Positions 1 through 12,174 are shown, numbered from the stretch's first letter. The stretch: 64,000 bases of DNA from Plecoglossus altivelis (GCA_036571765.1 BROE01000003.1:17219394-17283393); one strand, 5' to 3'. The notes: generated from the letters alone by a model not told the origin. Translations and numbers: made by a program.

Positions 1-227
1 CACATCTGACAACACGCTAACAGAGAGGTGGGAGGGGGGAGGGAGGGGGAGGGAGGGAGAGGGGGGAGTCTGAGACCAGGTGGGTCTGAGGACGGCTGTG
101 TGCTCCCAGGTGTCAACCCTTCGCACGACATGCTAGACAGCAGTGATCTAAAGGCAGGACTGGAACCACTGGCAGGACACAGAGAAGAGAGCCCAGGTTG
201 TTCAGGTTGAAGCTTTGACTATGAAGC

Positions 228-440
228 TCACTCAATCACCCAAGTTCACTCATTCATCCAAGTTCACTCATTCACCCATGTTCACTCATTCATCCAAGCT
301 CACTCATTCATCCAAGCTCACTCATTCACCCAAGTTCACTCATTCACCCAAGCTCACTCATTCACCCAAGCTCACTCATTCACCCGAGCTCACTCATTCA
401 CCCGAGCTCACTCATTCACCCGAGCTCACTCATTCACCCA
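228..440. repeat. 18-bp minisatellite
   Basis: About 12 near-identical copies of ctcactcattcacccaag, with variants at two or three positions. The period is divisible by three, so it reads as an open Thr-His-Ser-Pro-Lys-Leu repeat on the plus strand, but nothing supports coding. Confidence 0.9.
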
Positions 441-572
441 GCCAAAGCAGACAGGTGAGAGCAGCGGACGACAGGTTATTTTTAACCATCTGAGTTCATC
501 CAGCTGCATCAAAAACTTGGATGCTGGTCTGAAGGAAGAAGTGTAGGGGTGTAAGTGTTTAGGAGAAAAGGA

Positions 573-626
573 GAGGGAGGGAGAGAGGGAGGGAGGGAGG
601 GAGGGAGGGATGGAGGGAGGGAGGGA
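573..626. repeat. GGGA/GAGG purine repeat
   Basis: Run of gggaggga units, purine-only on the plus strand, with one interruption (tgga). Potential G-quadruplex or triplex sequence. Confidence 0.8.
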
Positions 627-754
627 TGTAGCATATCGCCTTACAGACACTCTCCTTTGTGTCTCCACAGACAAAGCAAGCAAGACTAGCACTACTCTAT
701 GGTGCAGACTCACATTTGGCCATCAGTCACACAGAGCCTGTGTATAGTGTCTAC

Positions 755-923
755 AGGACTTGTAGTGCGTATGATGTGTATAGTGTGTGTAGTGCGTACG
801 GTGTGTATAGTCTGTATGGTGTGTATGGTGTGTATAGTGGGTATGGTGTGTATGGGGGTTAGTGTGTGTAGTGTGTGTAGTGTGTATGGTGTGTATGGGG
901 GTTAGTGTGTGTAGTGTAGGTGC
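755..923. repeat. TG-rich minisatellite (tgtgtatagtg/tgtgtatggtg)
   Basis: Diverged array of about 9-11 bp units of the form gtgtatagt, gtgtatggt and gtgtgtagt. Related TG-AG arrays recur near 62 kb and, on the other strand, near 59.3-59.8 kb. Confidence 0.8.
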
Positions 924-978
924 ATCTCTCAGACTTCTCCTCTCCACGTGGTCGCACCAGGCCAGGTGACCATACATC

Positions 979-1010
979 ACCCCCCCCCCCGCCCCCCCCC
1001 TGCCCCCCCA
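979..1010. repeat. Poly-C tract
   Basis: Roughly 30 nearly uninterrupted C residues, broken by one G and one TG. Confidence 0.85.
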
Positions 1011-1141
1011 CCCTGACACACCATTAAAAAGAACAAATCACAGGACCCCTGTGGAGACAGAGGCTGCCTCCACACCGCCTGATTAAAAGGGAAGATAAAT
1101 GACCACAACATTGCTGCCCCTGTCTGCAAGCATCTGAGTAA

Positions 1142-1150
1142 ACACACACA

Positions 1151-1185
<35 letters not shown>

Positions 1186-1190
1186 TCACA
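1142..1190. repeat. CA microsatellite
   Basis: (CA)n with two ttc interruptions. Confidence 0.9.
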
Positions 1191-1743
1191 AAGAAAAGGA
1201 CCTGACAGAGCACCAGTGTTAACAAGTATTTTACAACAGAGCAGCATTCATCAAGTCTGCTATGTCGCTGAAATGCAAATATGCACTTTAGACATGCATT
1301 CCACATCCATGCCTCGTCTTCATTATTCTTCACGTTGGCTTCCTATCGTGAAGCAAACGATGAGCGGAGCTTTCTCAACCTGGACGTGTCATCTGACCTA
1401 AGTAAGAGCGCTTTCCCAGCACTCAGTGTGATCGTGCCCCATGACATGTCATTAAAGACTCTGTCTGCTTCCAAACACTTACAAGTTACTGCTCGAGTTC
1501 TGGGTCTCTCCAACAGTCTTCATCAGGACACAGAAACCCTCCCCCCTTCCTGTTCTCCTCCCAGCTCTACTCCTGGGGTCCGAGAGAGAAGACTATTCTA
1601 GCATATGACAGTCTTCTGTTGTCTCTTTCTAGGCCACAAGCCTTAACCCAGAAACCTACCTGGGAAGCGTTGCTACAGTACCTTTCTATCTTAAGTCTTG
1701 GTTTATTTCTTTATTTCACCTTTTTTAATCAGGCGGGTAAGAG

Positions 1744-1924
1744 AACACAGCACACAGAACACAGCACACAGAACACAGCACACAGCACAGAGCACACAGA
1801 ACACAGCACACAGCACAGAGCACACGACACACAGAACACAGCACATAGCACAGAGCACACAGAACACAGCACACAGAACACAGCACACAGCACACAGAGC
1901 ACACAGCACACGGCACACAGCCCT
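1744..1924. repeat. acacag-based minisatellite
   Basis: Array of acacagcacacagaacacag-type units, mixing 7-bp (cacagca) and 8-bp (cacagaac) submotifs. All three reading frames stay open on both strands, which explains the long Cys/Val/Leu and Thr/Gln/His frames; these are not genes. Confidence 0.9.
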
Positions 1925-2362
1925 CTGCACACCTGGCCCTCAGATCACTAGAGAAGCCCTAGAGGAAGAAAGCTTATGAGCAGAAAGTCTAAAGAACGGC
2001 AACGCATCACCTGGATTATGTGACACTGCATGCTGGCATCCCCCACTACCATGTATAGGTCTTCTATGACATCATCTACCATGACATCATCAAAAAAGGC
2101 CACCTGGAACAGAGATCCAAAAGGTATCTGGTGTCCTCAGAAGTAGCCGTGAGCTTTGCTGTGTTCCTGGCTGTGTCTGTTTCGAGGTATATAAAAACAC
2201 GTACGTGAGAAGGGCTTGTTCCTTCAATTATGTAACGAGGAAGTCATTACCTAACCTCGTGTAAAGGTTTCAAGAGATGAATTATTCAGCCAGCAAAACT
2301 GAAGGTCATTCACTGACACAACTGCGGAAGCTGCCAGCTCCATCCACCAGGAAATCACCTGG

Positions 2363-2427
2363 TGCACACACACACACACACATACACACACACACACGTG
2401 CGCGCGCACACACACACACACACACCC
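2363..2427. repeat. CA microsatellite with CG-containing centre
   Basis: (CA)n interrupted by cgtgcgcgcg, giving a potential Z-DNA segment. Confidence 0.9.
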
Positions 2428-2527
2428 AGGGGGGTCGAAGGAGGCCAAAGAGGTCAGCGGGGTCAAGGGTCATGGTGGGGGGTGGAGGAGAGTGGACAGG
2501 AGAGGACAAAGGGCAGAGCTCTGCACA

Positions 2528-2658
2528 TCACTGCGGAGGGAGAGGAGGAGGGAGAGGGAGAGGGGGAGGGAGAGGAGGAGGGGAGGAGAGAGAGAGGAGG
2601 AGAGGCGGAGAGGGAAGGGAGGGAATGGGAGAGGCGGAGGGAGAGGGGGAGGGAGAGT
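2528..2658. repeat. Purine-rich (GGAGA)n tract
   Basis: About 130 bp almost entirely of G and A: gagagg, gaggag and gggaga units. Confidence 0.85.
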
Positions 2659-3236
2659 GACAGACCTGTCAGTTGTAGGTATATCTCCCTAGTTGACCCT
2701 TAAGAGAACACAAGGGTTAAGGCATGTTGACTGGATCCAGACACGTCCATGGTCCATATCCTACAGACCGGAGGCTCACCCAACAGAACAGGAGAACTGC
2801 TATTTCAGGTTCAGCTGTCGTCACCATTTACTTAACATGTCAGATACGTTCTCAATGGTGAGTGCCAATGAGGTATTTCTGCAGCTGTTGTGGTGAAAGG
2901 GCTTCTTCCAACTTACATTTTACTTCATGTAGTCCTGCTCTCCAACACCAGATATAGTCTGAGCGTTTTTGAATGAGTTCAGCCCAGTTTTGGAGCATCA
3001 TTGAGACCTGATTGCAGAAGACCCTTACTTCTCCACAGCCCAAAATAGCAGAACCAAGGAGGAGGGAGGAGGGAGCAGGAGAGGGAGGAGGAGAAGGAGG
3101 AGAAAAAGCGAGGGAGGAGTGAGGGATGTAGACAGAGACTTGAATCACAGAGGACCAAAGGAGGCTTTGCCCTCTGACTAACACGCGTCTCCATGTAACC
3201 ACATGCAGGACACATGTGTGGTGTGTTGGGGATGTG

Positions 3237-3290
3237 TTGTGTGTGTGTGTGTGGTGTTGTGTGGTGTGTGTGTGTGTGTGTGTGTGCGTC
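3237..3290. repeat. GT microsatellite
   Basis: Interrupted (GT)n. Confidence 0.9.
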
Positions 3291-3748
3291 AAAGAGAGGA
3301 CAGGGCTGAATTATGCATCACAGATCTCTAATCTGACCGTGGTTATTTTCCAGTCTTACTATGCACACACACATCCGGCAGTCTGGACTTTAGACGGTCC
3401 GTGCGAGACGGGTGGAGGGGAAGGTCTGCGGGGAGGAAGCTGGGGAGGAAGGGAAGGGCAGCAGCACTGCTCTGAGTCAGCCTGACACAAGGCCTGGGCT
3501 TGGGAACGACAGGAGACCACAACAGCCGGGCTTCTGAGGGAGAAATGGAGATTGGAGAAACTAGGGCAGCAGCAAAGCGGGCCACCTCCAGCCTGCCTGA
3601 GATGCTGGTGATGAGACAGCATTGTGTGCTTGGATAAAGGACAGACAGCTCCTTGGCTCCAAGCTATAATCAATCAGGCTTAGCCGACACAAAGGAGACC
3701 TGACCTTTGGCTGACATCTCCATGACCACTGCTTTTTTTTTAGTTTAG

Positions 3749-3918
3749 CCCCAGCCCCACCCTTGGCCCCACCCTTAGTCCCTACCCTACCCTTAGTCTC
3801 TGCCCCAGCCCCAGCCTTAGTCCCTGCCCCAGCCTCACCCTTAGTCCCTGCCCCAGCCTTAGTCCCTGCCCCAGCCCCAGCCTTAGTCCCTTGCCCCAGC
3901 CCCAGCCTTATCCCTGCC
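3749..3918. repeat. Minisatellite, ccccagccttagtccctgc units
   Basis: Units combining ccccag, ccttag and tccctgc with a variable period of about 12-24 bp. It reads open as Ala/Pro/Val-rich frames and is non-coding as far as can be seen. Confidence 0.8.
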
Positions 3919-5829
3919 CTCGTCCCAAACTCGCCTCTGTGCCTCCTCAATCCCTATCTCCTCAACCTCAAACCACTAGTCACCTCTAGTTCCAGCAGTA
4001 GTCCAGGCCCATCCCAGCTCCAAGCAGCACAGCGTGCTACTTTCAGCCAGTCTAATCTCCTGGCAGCGGCTCTGCCTGGGGGGGCTGCTGGGACCCCCAT
4101 CCTCCTCAGGTCAGGAGGTCAACAGGGGATAAAGATGGAGGGAGAGAAAGGGGAGAGTGGATAGATGGTTCACAAGGACCTGAAGATAAAGAGGAGGGGG
4201 GGAGGACTGGAGGGTGAGCCGGATGCGCCAGTGGGCAGGACGGGAGGAACTGAGAGGGGAGATGGTCACGACAGCGTAGGAGGCAATGAGAGGAAGGAGA
4301 CGAGAGGGGGAGAGGAAATGAAGCGACCGCGAGAGATAGGGGAGAGAGTTGAAGCCTGGGAGAGGTTAGGGAGGTTGCTGAGATCCCATCAAAGAGCATC
4401 CAGATTGTGAGACTTAAGGACACGACTGTCGATCTCTGCAGGTAGGCGTTGTATATTTTTATAGCCGCAACAGCATATCCCTTACATTCTCTGGAGACAA
4501 CAACAAGATGAGAGGGATAACCGGACCAACAAAAAGAGAGGGAAAACAGATATCACGAGACAAACTAAGTCTAGATGCTTAGAGGTACTTAGATGCGCTG
4601 CTAAACACTATACATCAGTAAATCATCATAACACTGGGTGAGCGAGAAGCGTCTAGGTCTGCATTGGTGTGCAGGGGTGTGGTGGTGGTGAGGGGGGGAG
4701 GGGGTGAGCGGGCAGAGAGGCTGGACGCCAGACTGGGAGGAGGAAGCAGCATACAGACGTCAAGTGGAGACGATTCACCACAGAGCAGGGACACAAACGC
4801 TTGTGTCTTTTTCACTCTTGGTCTTGATTGATAAAGAAGGCAGTGGTTGGAAATAGAAGTACATGAACTAAATCAGTGGTTATTGATGAGGAAGGTAGGG
4901 GTGGTTACAGATAGAGAAGGGAAGGGGTGGTTGGAGCGTGAGCAGAGTCCTCCTAGTTTACAGGGTGAGAGAATCCCATCTGTGCACCTGTCTCCTCGGC
5001 GTGACAGCCACTTAGCTAAAGCTTTCAACGCATCAATAATGCACCACATGACTTTGTGACATGACGGCTGACATGGCTGGATAATTAAGTTCATTAACCA
5101 ACCAGAGAGCAGAGCCGTGAAGTGACCTGAGCGGCCCAATCCCAGCTGACTGCAGCAGCAACAGCTAGCGGATTTCTCGTGATGTCAGTCGACAGGGAGT
5201 CAGATTACTTGCTGGCAACTAGACAGAAGTGCGAGGGGGCAGTCTGAGAGTTTCTGGGTATTGCACTTAGAGGAAAGTGAGGATCGAAAAGGTGTTGGTA
5301 TTACTCCTAAGTAGTGGTTTTCCCGTGCGGTGCACAAACAGCGCGTTGCAACCCATAACTAATCAGATGGCAGCAGGAGGCTCAGCTTGTTCGCTGGCAC
5401 CTGCTTTGCACAGGCTACGGCTTATTACGGAACAATCTATTTATTTTTCATACATTAAAAGTTTCCACCGCGCCGCCTGGCCCGCCAATGAACAGGGCGC
5501 CCACACCCAATAAGCGGTACCCATTGTCAGCTTAATAATGACATGAATAAGACCGATCATCTGTCCAGCCCGTTTTATGTCCCCAAAGGTATTGCTCGCA
5601 GAGCAGGGGGATTATCGCTTTTATCTGCATCTGTTGCAGTCGCTCTGTTTTACACATTCGTCCGACGGTCTGACACGGAGCTGCACCCAGTGACAGAGCT
5701 GCTGTTCTGTCCCCTGCTCTGATGTCATCAACCTGCGCCGTGTCACCTTTGAGTCTCACACTCTCACACATGCACATGCCGCGCTCAGTCCTTTAATGCG
5801 CAATCACACTCCCTTCTGCATGTCTCTGC

Positions 5830-6520
5830 GCACGAGCCTGGGCCCTACGTGAATGCCTGCCTGTCGTCAAACGGGTCTGCGCCTTGTCCTGTCCTCTCCT
5901 CCTTTACCCATGCACCTCCTCTCCTGCCTACCCCCGTTACGTCGCTATTTCCTCGCCCGCCCGCTCCTTACGTCGAGCGCTTCAAGCTGGGCTCGCATCT
6001 GCACGGCGTGCTCTTCAGCGGTTCGCCTGCCCCGTCCCTCGTGGCGGCTGGGGATGGTAGAGGGAAAACAGCCTAACAGCCGGTCACTCCGCGTCATGCA
6101 CGCGTAACGTTTAGGTAAGCTGTAATACCTGCATTGTGATGATAGAACCGAACATTTGTCAAGATCAGGTCGGGCCCTCCCAGTTCATTCTCCGGATGGC
6201 CAAAGGGTAGCAGCCGAATGACGAGTCTGTAGAGAGCTGACCCGAGTGCGCGCAGCGCGAGCTGCACCACTCCTCTCTCTGCACCCACATCTTCTCCTTT
6301 GTCTTGACCGACCCGTACAAGTTCCCAGGTGCGTTCGCTCGCTGCTGCGCGATCTGGACTTTATGGTCTCCAAGTCCCAGAACTCGGAACCAGGCCTGGT
6401 GTATGGGGGGAGCCCAGGCTGTATGTTAGAGACGTTTATCCATAGGAGGAGCCAGTGTCCTTGGCGGGTCCTTGGGCCTTGTGGCAGGACAGAAAGACGC
6501 AGAGTGGCAAGGCGGGGGGC
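5830..6520. other. CpG-rich segment inside srgap1 intron 1
   Basis: This stretch is richer in CpG than its surroundings (for example 5940-6060 and 6240-6350) and has no tandem repeat. A short open segment reading ELHHSSLCTHIFSFVLTD occurs about 6258-6313 on the plus strand. It runs on for a few residues to a GT donor-like site at about 6329. I do not recognise the peptide. It may be a CpG island for an internal promoter, an exon of an unrecognised transcript, or chance. Low confidence beyond composition. Confidence 0.35.
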
Positions 6521-6774
6521 AGACGGCTGAGTGATTAAACATAGTAGGAGGGAGTGCGCAGAGGGGCGTGTGCAAACTCCCCAGCCCCCCGCACAGTCAC
6601 ACATCACACACACACACACACACGACTAACACACAACAACATCGATACACGCAACAGAGAGACGAGCTATCTTCAGGCTAAATATCCAACTTGCAAATGT
6701 GGACAAATCTCTGCAAAGGTTAAAGAGGAACCAGACATGAGTGTATTGTTACTAGAGAGCAAGATGTGTTGAGG

Positions 6775-7440
6775 ATGGTCTGTGCTGTGTGTGGTGGGTG
6801 GGAGGTAGGGGTAGCTGGCTTCTGTGAGGTGGCCGCTTCTTCTGGGGACTAAGATGCTGACGCAAACTGAACACCAGTGAGCTTGTGTGAGTTTCTTTTG
6901 CTATGGGCTTGGTCGGCACCATCTTGGCGCTGTGTGTGGGTGTGATGATGTTTTGTGACGGGGCGTCGAGAGGAGTGCAGGTATGGGGGTGGGAGGTTGT
7001 TGGAAAGGGCTTGTGGTTGGGTTGGTAGAGGGCGTTGTGGGGTGGTGTGTCGTTTGGGTGTTATGTTATAGGATTGTGCATGCAGCCCGCAGTGTGTGTG
7101 GTGTGTGGGGTGGGAGGGGTAGGAATATCTGACAAGTCAAGGGGATATGCTAAGAATCGCCTTTTTGTGTGTGTGGGTGCTTGTGTTGAGGAGTCGGGTG
7201 GGCGAGTGTGAGGTAGTTGTCACTTGGTTCTTCGTAGTCGTTATGGTGTGGTAGTCGCGTGACGTGCGCGTGTAGACAGCGACGGCTGTGTGTGGGCGCG
7301 CCGTGGTGGGTGTGTATGGAGGACGTGGTGTGTGGGCGTTTGTCCTTCAGGGGCGTGCCATGCGTGCTCGGCTAGCGTGTCCCCCGCTGCTGTTTAGAGG
7401 GCGGTCGCGCGTGGGATGCTCTCTCCCAGGAACGTGAGTT
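6775..7440. other. G/T-rich, A/C-poor anomalous tract
   Basis: About 650 bp in which the plus strand is dominated by G and T in irregular tggtg/gtggg/tgtgtg combinations, with scattered CpG. It has no clear period and no usable reading frame. It may be a degenerate GT-rich satellite or a poorly resolved assembly of one. Confidence 0.5.
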
Positions 7441-8162
7441 GCTGACTTAGATCAGCGTCCCTAAGAGCGCTAACCCGAATGTGTGCGAGAAATCGCCAGG
7501 GCTTCACTACAAAAAGCCACCCGAGAGCAGAGGAGAGAGCATCATACAGTTCGTTCATGATTCCACCAATTAGAAAGCCTCATATTCACGCCAACGATAT
7601 GAATTCCATTGTCCATCACATGAGATCTCTCTCTCTTTTCTTTCTGGTTAGCATGAAGCTTGTCCGCAGCCCCCTCTCCCGCGTCCACACCTGCAAGGAA
7701 AATACTGATCACGAGCCTTCTGCTTTACTCTCGTCAAGGAACCAAAGATGAAACACATCGGCTGGTAAAAATAGGCCCAATGGTTAAAAGAAAGAAATAG
7801 GAAAAACGAATTATACCTCGGAAACTGATGGAGGCCTGGGATGAAAATGATCTTTCCTTAATTGACGTTACAGCTGGAGCATGTGACTCCATAAAGAGAA
7901 GCGAGTGAGGGGATCACATGACCAAACAGCTGTACCATCATCCGTCTCTGGTGGTGGGAGTCTGTACCAGTCTCTGCTAGTGAGAGCCTGTTCCAGTCTC
8001 TGGGTGTGTGAGACCAGTATGTATCCGTCTCTCTCCCTGCATGTCATCCTAGGAGCCATTGTCATGTGGAAGGACCATGCGTCATGCTTCAAAGCCAAAA
8101 GGGTGTCCCAAAGGTGATCTTTAATGATTGAATGTGCAGGAGTGCATGTGTGTGTGCGTGTA

Positions 8163-8258
8163 GATATGTGTGTGGTTACATGTATGTGCATGGGGTGTGT
8201 GTGTGGGGGGGGGGGTGTTTGTGTGCATGCTTGTGAGTGAGTTTGTGTGGGGGGGGAT

Positions 8259-8292
<34 letters not shown>

Positions 8293-8346
8293 TGCGTGTG
8301 TGTGTGTGTGTGTGTGTGTGTGAGTGAGAGGGTATGTGTGCGCGTG
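8163..8346. repeat. Compound GT microsatellite
   Basis: Long (GT)n with g-runs (for example 8207-8216) and single-base interruptions. Confidence 0.9.
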
Positions 8347-8522
8347 TGTAAGGGCCAGGGAGTGACGTATGAGGTGCTTCTCCTAGAGTAACTTTAGCGA
8401 CAGCAGAGTCCAGAACTCCTGTCAACAGCTTGTGGACGAGACCAGGCTGACCACAGGTCACCTGCGGTATGCCAGCAGTAGACATCAGCCCAGCCCTGAG
8501 CAGCAGGGTGAGGGGACAGCCT

Positions 8523-8706
8523 CTAGCTCTCTGGGAGGCCAGTCACTGACAAACGCTCACTCTCTGGGAGGGCAGTCACTGACAGCCTCTCACTCTCTGG
8601 GCAGACAGTCACTGACAGCCTCTCACTCTCTGGGCAGACAGTCACTGACAGCCTCTCACTCTCTGGGCGGGCAGTCACTGACAGCCTCTCACTCTCTGGG
8701 CAGACA
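8523..8706. repeat. 33-bp minisatellite
   Basis: About 5.5 copies of a 33-bp unit made of ctctgggcagacag, tcactgacag and cctctcact blocks. Copies differ mainly at the gcagaca/gaggggc position. The period is a multiple of three, so both strands are open; no coding evidence. Confidence 0.9.
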
Positions 8707-9228
8707 GCACCACAGGAATAGGGACATATATACTTGGCTGCTTGGAGGTGGGCTTCTAGATGGCCTACATGCAAAAACGACCCTCAAACAACTGGAAGGC
8801 AAAAACACTCTGTGTGCGCTGTGTCCAGTAATACACTTCTGTTTCCCTGGCATATGACCTGAAATACGCTTCAATAAAACACTCACACACACAAAGAGCA
8901 TTGAAGACTTGAGCAGCCTGATGCTTGTTAAGCCGTAGGCTGTTTAGCAGACAACCACGTAAAGACATGTGTTTTTCTTTTCTTCACCTTGAATGAGCAA
9001 AATCAGAGTTGAATGCCATCTCTATGCAGTGAAAAGGCTTTGTCTTAAGGAGAGAATAACATCTGAATGACAGACTATCCTTACGATGCTGCCTGTGGAA
9101 GAACATCAGGCTGCAGAAGAATGACAGCAGATTTAAATACTTCCAGACTATTGACTGGAATAATCGTCATTCATTTGAGAGGCTGGAAGACTCAGACAGT
9201 TCTAGCAAGGTTGTAAGGAAAGAAAGGA

Positions 9229-9233
<5 letters not shown>

Positions 9234-9270
<37 letters not shown>

Positions 9271-9290
9271 GGGGGGAGGAGGAGGAGAGA
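9234..9290. repeat. GA microsatellite
   Basis: (GA)n grading into ggaggagg. Confidence 0.9.
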
Positions 9291-9818
9291 GAACATGCAG
9301 ATATCAAACATCTTTCTTGGCACAGAATAATGGATGACTATAGGAGACAAGCCTGTGGCTTCTCCAGTACAGAGAAAACCTAGGCATCACTATCCTACCT
9401 GATACAGTCCAGTGATTCAGTCCAGCACACTGTTTAGGTCCATGTAAAAGGGCTGACATCAAGGTGTTAAATCCATTCCATTTTCTTTATCAACAGTTAT
9501 AGCTACAATCTGTGTCTCAGATTGCCTCATAGTTTATGGCCCACGTGGATATTTGAATGATCAAAGAAATCAAGGAACGACCAGGGCGATTTGCAATGCA
9601 AACAAGACACCAATGGACATAGTCAGTTACTGTGCCATGCAAATACAGTAAGATGCCAAACAGATAAGTTCAGCTTCTGTTTGATGGTCTGTAAAACCGA
9701 CAGCAGATCGACTACTCATCTCTACATGTACACTGATATCTGTTGGCAACAGGATTGCTTTCCTTGTTCTCCGTTGTATCAGCGTGTTATTATTACCCAA
9801 TTTGGCTGACTGCGCATG

Positions 9819-9837
9819 CCCCCCCCCCCCCCCCCCC
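9819..9837. repeat. Poly-C tract
   Basis: Nineteen consecutive C residues. Confidence 0.9.
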
Positions 9838-10458
9838 TCCCCATGACGCGGCATCACCCGTCTATTACAGGCTAACATACCTTGGCCATCACAGGACAGG
9901 GGGAGGGGCAGAGCGGCGCGGCGCATTCCTGCCAAATGAGAGCTGCAACTCAAGCGCGCACAATCGTAATACCCCTATCTGCCCCCCCCCCGCACCATCC
10001 CAAACACGCGCTTCTGCCCCCCAGGGTCGGTGCTTTGGTCGTTGATATATTAGATACCATATTACGGTATTCCTCCTGCTTGTTAACTAGCGCTCGAGCA
10101 CACACTTCCCTGGCCGGGGGCCAATCCCCATGGTTACCAAGGAGCAGCAACGGTCTCTTCCCCTCTGCTCCTGTCGGGAGGACAGACACTTACAAAGCTC
10201 TTGACGTTTGACGTTCATCGTGGGTTTGAACGGTTGCGAGTAGAATAACATTTACGGTAGGCAAGGTGATCTACCTGCAGTTCTAATTCTAGAAGTTTGA
10301 TCTAAACCAGTCCTTTCGTGTTACCGACCAGCCGTCAAACTCCGCAGCCAAAAGAAAGTGTCTGTGAAATCCGTTCTTATGTCAGGATTAAAGCTACAAC
10401 TGAGGTTACCGTTGCTACAGCTACCTTTGGACGCCAACCTGTGAGCGCGGAGTTCTCA

Positions 10459-10514
10459 CACACACACACACGCACACGCACACACACACAGGCGCGCACG
10501 CGCACGCACACACT
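10459..10514. repeat. CA/CG microsatellite
   Basis: (CA)n with gcgcgc-containing interruptions. Confidence 0.9.
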
Positions 10515-10868
10515 TAACTGTAGACAGCACTACAATTCAATTAGGCTCAAAATCATTAAATTGAAGGAAAAGGGCTCAACCACACAGGACTCCGGAGGAT
10601 AAGCAGCCATGATGTTTGATGAAAAAATGTACACCAACTATCAAGGTTATATTTGCAATCTGTAATATGAAACAAGATGGCCCTCTGACTCACTTAAAGC
10701 CTAAATCCATCGACCTGCCAAGTCTTTAAAATGTCGTAGGCTACCCTTCCACGGTTCTTCGTCAGAAATACCCAGCCTATAGCGCCAGTGTTGAAATGAT
10801 TGATAATGCTTGCTGTCTAGGGCTAAGCATACAGTTCTATGTTACATTCAATCATAATCACGACTAAC

Positions 10869-10935
10869 CTTTAACTTGACTTTCATACTCGGCGATGATT
10901 TCTTTATCCTTTTTGAACTTCGGTGTATTCGACAT
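10869..10935 (-). CDS. srgap1: SLIT-ROBO Rho GTPase-activating protein 1, first coding exon (partial gene)
   Basis: Read on the minus strand from the ATG at 10935-10933, this exon encodes 22 complete codons (MSNTPKFKKDKEIIAEYESQ, then VK) and stops in phase 1 at a GTTAGT donor (10868). The peptide is nearly identical to the extreme N-terminus of vertebrate srGAP proteins, just before the F-BAR domain, where the next residues begin with Glu. srGAPs bend membranes through the F-BAR domain and inactivate Rho-family GTPases downstream of Robo. SRGAP1 rather than SRGAP2/3 is chosen because the neighbouring gene, in the same order and orientation as at human 12q14, is rxylt1. The F-BAR, RhoGAP and SH3 exons lie outside the window. 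Paralogue identity therefore rests on context. Confidence 0.85.
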
Positions 10936-11400
10936 GTTCAGGCTGGTTCACACTGGGTCGGTCGGTGGCTGTAAACTTTAGTCAACAATTGGTTCACGCC
11001 TTGGACATCCACTGCATCACACGGGTCCGTCTTCCACAAAACCAAATTGAGCAAAAGCAAAATATCGGGAACCAATCAACACGAGATAACTTTCAAATTG
11101 GAGAGAATTGAAGTCCCTTTCTCTACAAAATGACTCGACGAGTACAAGTTTAGTCCATTGTACTACGTCCACACGTTTGAGGTCGGTGTGGAATCTTGAT
11201 GTCAATGGAAAAAGATAGACGTTGGCGGCGCCGCGGCAAGAAGACCGGAGATGTCGAGCGAGCGCAACAGCATAGCCTTTTTGGTAGCCAAATCAAAACT
11301 CCCACTGCGTGAAACCTATTCAATAGTTGTTAAGCAGGTCTTGCACAGACCACGCCATTCTCAAGAGAGCAGTCGATAGACTTGGCAGAACAAGAGGATC
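10936..11400 (-). promoter_or_regulatory. srgap1: Presumed srgap1 5'UTR and promoter
   Basis: Unique, moderately CpG-containing sequence directly upstream (higher coordinates) of the srgap1 start codon. It has a GC-rich patch ggcggcgccgcgg near 11225-11237. No TATA box was identified with confidence, and the transcription start is inferred, not seen. 11400-12160 has no recognised gene; it holds a poly-T run (11648-11663) and unique AT-rich DNA separating srgap1 from the rxylt1 3' end. Confidence 0.4.
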
Positions 11401-12168
11401 CGATGAATGCTGACTACTCCGCTTTCGCCGACTTCCCTCGCTGTGTGGTTTCCACAGTCGTATCTCTCCGCGTCCCAGCCGAGTCAGGCCAAGTGCAGAG
11501 CAGGCAGCTGCCTCCGACTCACTCCCTGCCTGGAAGTGAAGAGGGAGGGATCAAACACGCCACATACTGTACATAGCGGAAACAGGACAGGCATTGACCA
11601 TTTTCAAAACTGTTTTTCCATTTTTCCCCAAGATAGTTTGTCGGGATTTTTTTTTTTTTTTTTATTGGATTGTTTTGGCCTGGCATGTTGTCTGGTGGGT
11701 TTTTAATTTAGAGATACGTCAGAATGTATTTCCGGTGTCTCTAAGTTTATTTTTAGGATTTAAAAAACGAAATATTTGGACTGAGTAGCAGAAGAACCAC
11801 AGAGGAGGTTTAAATAAATCGTTTTCGAACTTCTTGAGCCATTCAGTAACGTGCATTAGATTAGTGCCAACTCTCCTCTCGTGGATAATGCATCATCGTT
11901 CTCATTTCAAAAGGTTTTGAACCACTGACTTCTGGCGTTTTTTGTAAAAAAAGAAAGAAAAAGAGAAGAAAAGGGTATTATCTCTGAATCAGTATTTCAT
12001 CCACAAAGCCATAGCGGTAGCGGTCTCTGGTTGCCATCTGGTGGTCTGTTATATCACGTGCATTCTGTATGCAAGTGTAGCGTTATAACTTCGCACAAGC
12101 CATATAGTTTGCGTTTGCCTCTTCACATCGACAGACAGAAAGACAACAGCAACATATTGTAAAAATGC

Positions 12169-12174
12169 TTTAAT
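12169..12174 (-). promoter_or_regulatory. rxylt1: Poly(A) signal of rxylt1
   Basis: ATTAAA on the minus strand, about 290 bp downstream of the rxylt1 stop codon (12464-12462). It implies a short 3'UTR. A canonical AATAAA (minus strand) occurs further on near 11745-11750 and could be an alternative. Confidence 0.5.

Larger units (their letters stand above)
1..10868 (-). other. srgap1: Intron 1 of srgap1 (partial; runs off the left edge)
   Basis: The only srgap1 coding sequence recognised is the first exon at 10935-10869, whose splice donor opens at 10868. Everything to the left is therefore intron, as expected for a gene with a very long first intron in other vertebrates. The interval contains no reading frame I recognise as a protein. 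It holds many tandem repeats (listed separately), a CpG-rich stretch near 5.8-6.5 kb, an unusual G/T-rich stretch near 6.8-7.4 kb, and ordinary unique DNA, for example 2.7-3.2, 8.8-9.2 and 9.3-9.8 kb. Short open frames in this interval are repeat translations or chance. Confidence 0.75.

Noticed and set aside
215..493. 92-residue open frame of Thr-His-Ser-Pro-Lys repeats
   Set aside because: It is the translation of an 18-bp minisatellite; the period is a multiple of three so the frame stays open by chance.
8523..8774. Repeat spacing suggestive of a CRISPR-like array
   Set aside because: Units are contiguous 33-bp copies with no unique spacers, in a eukaryotic genome.
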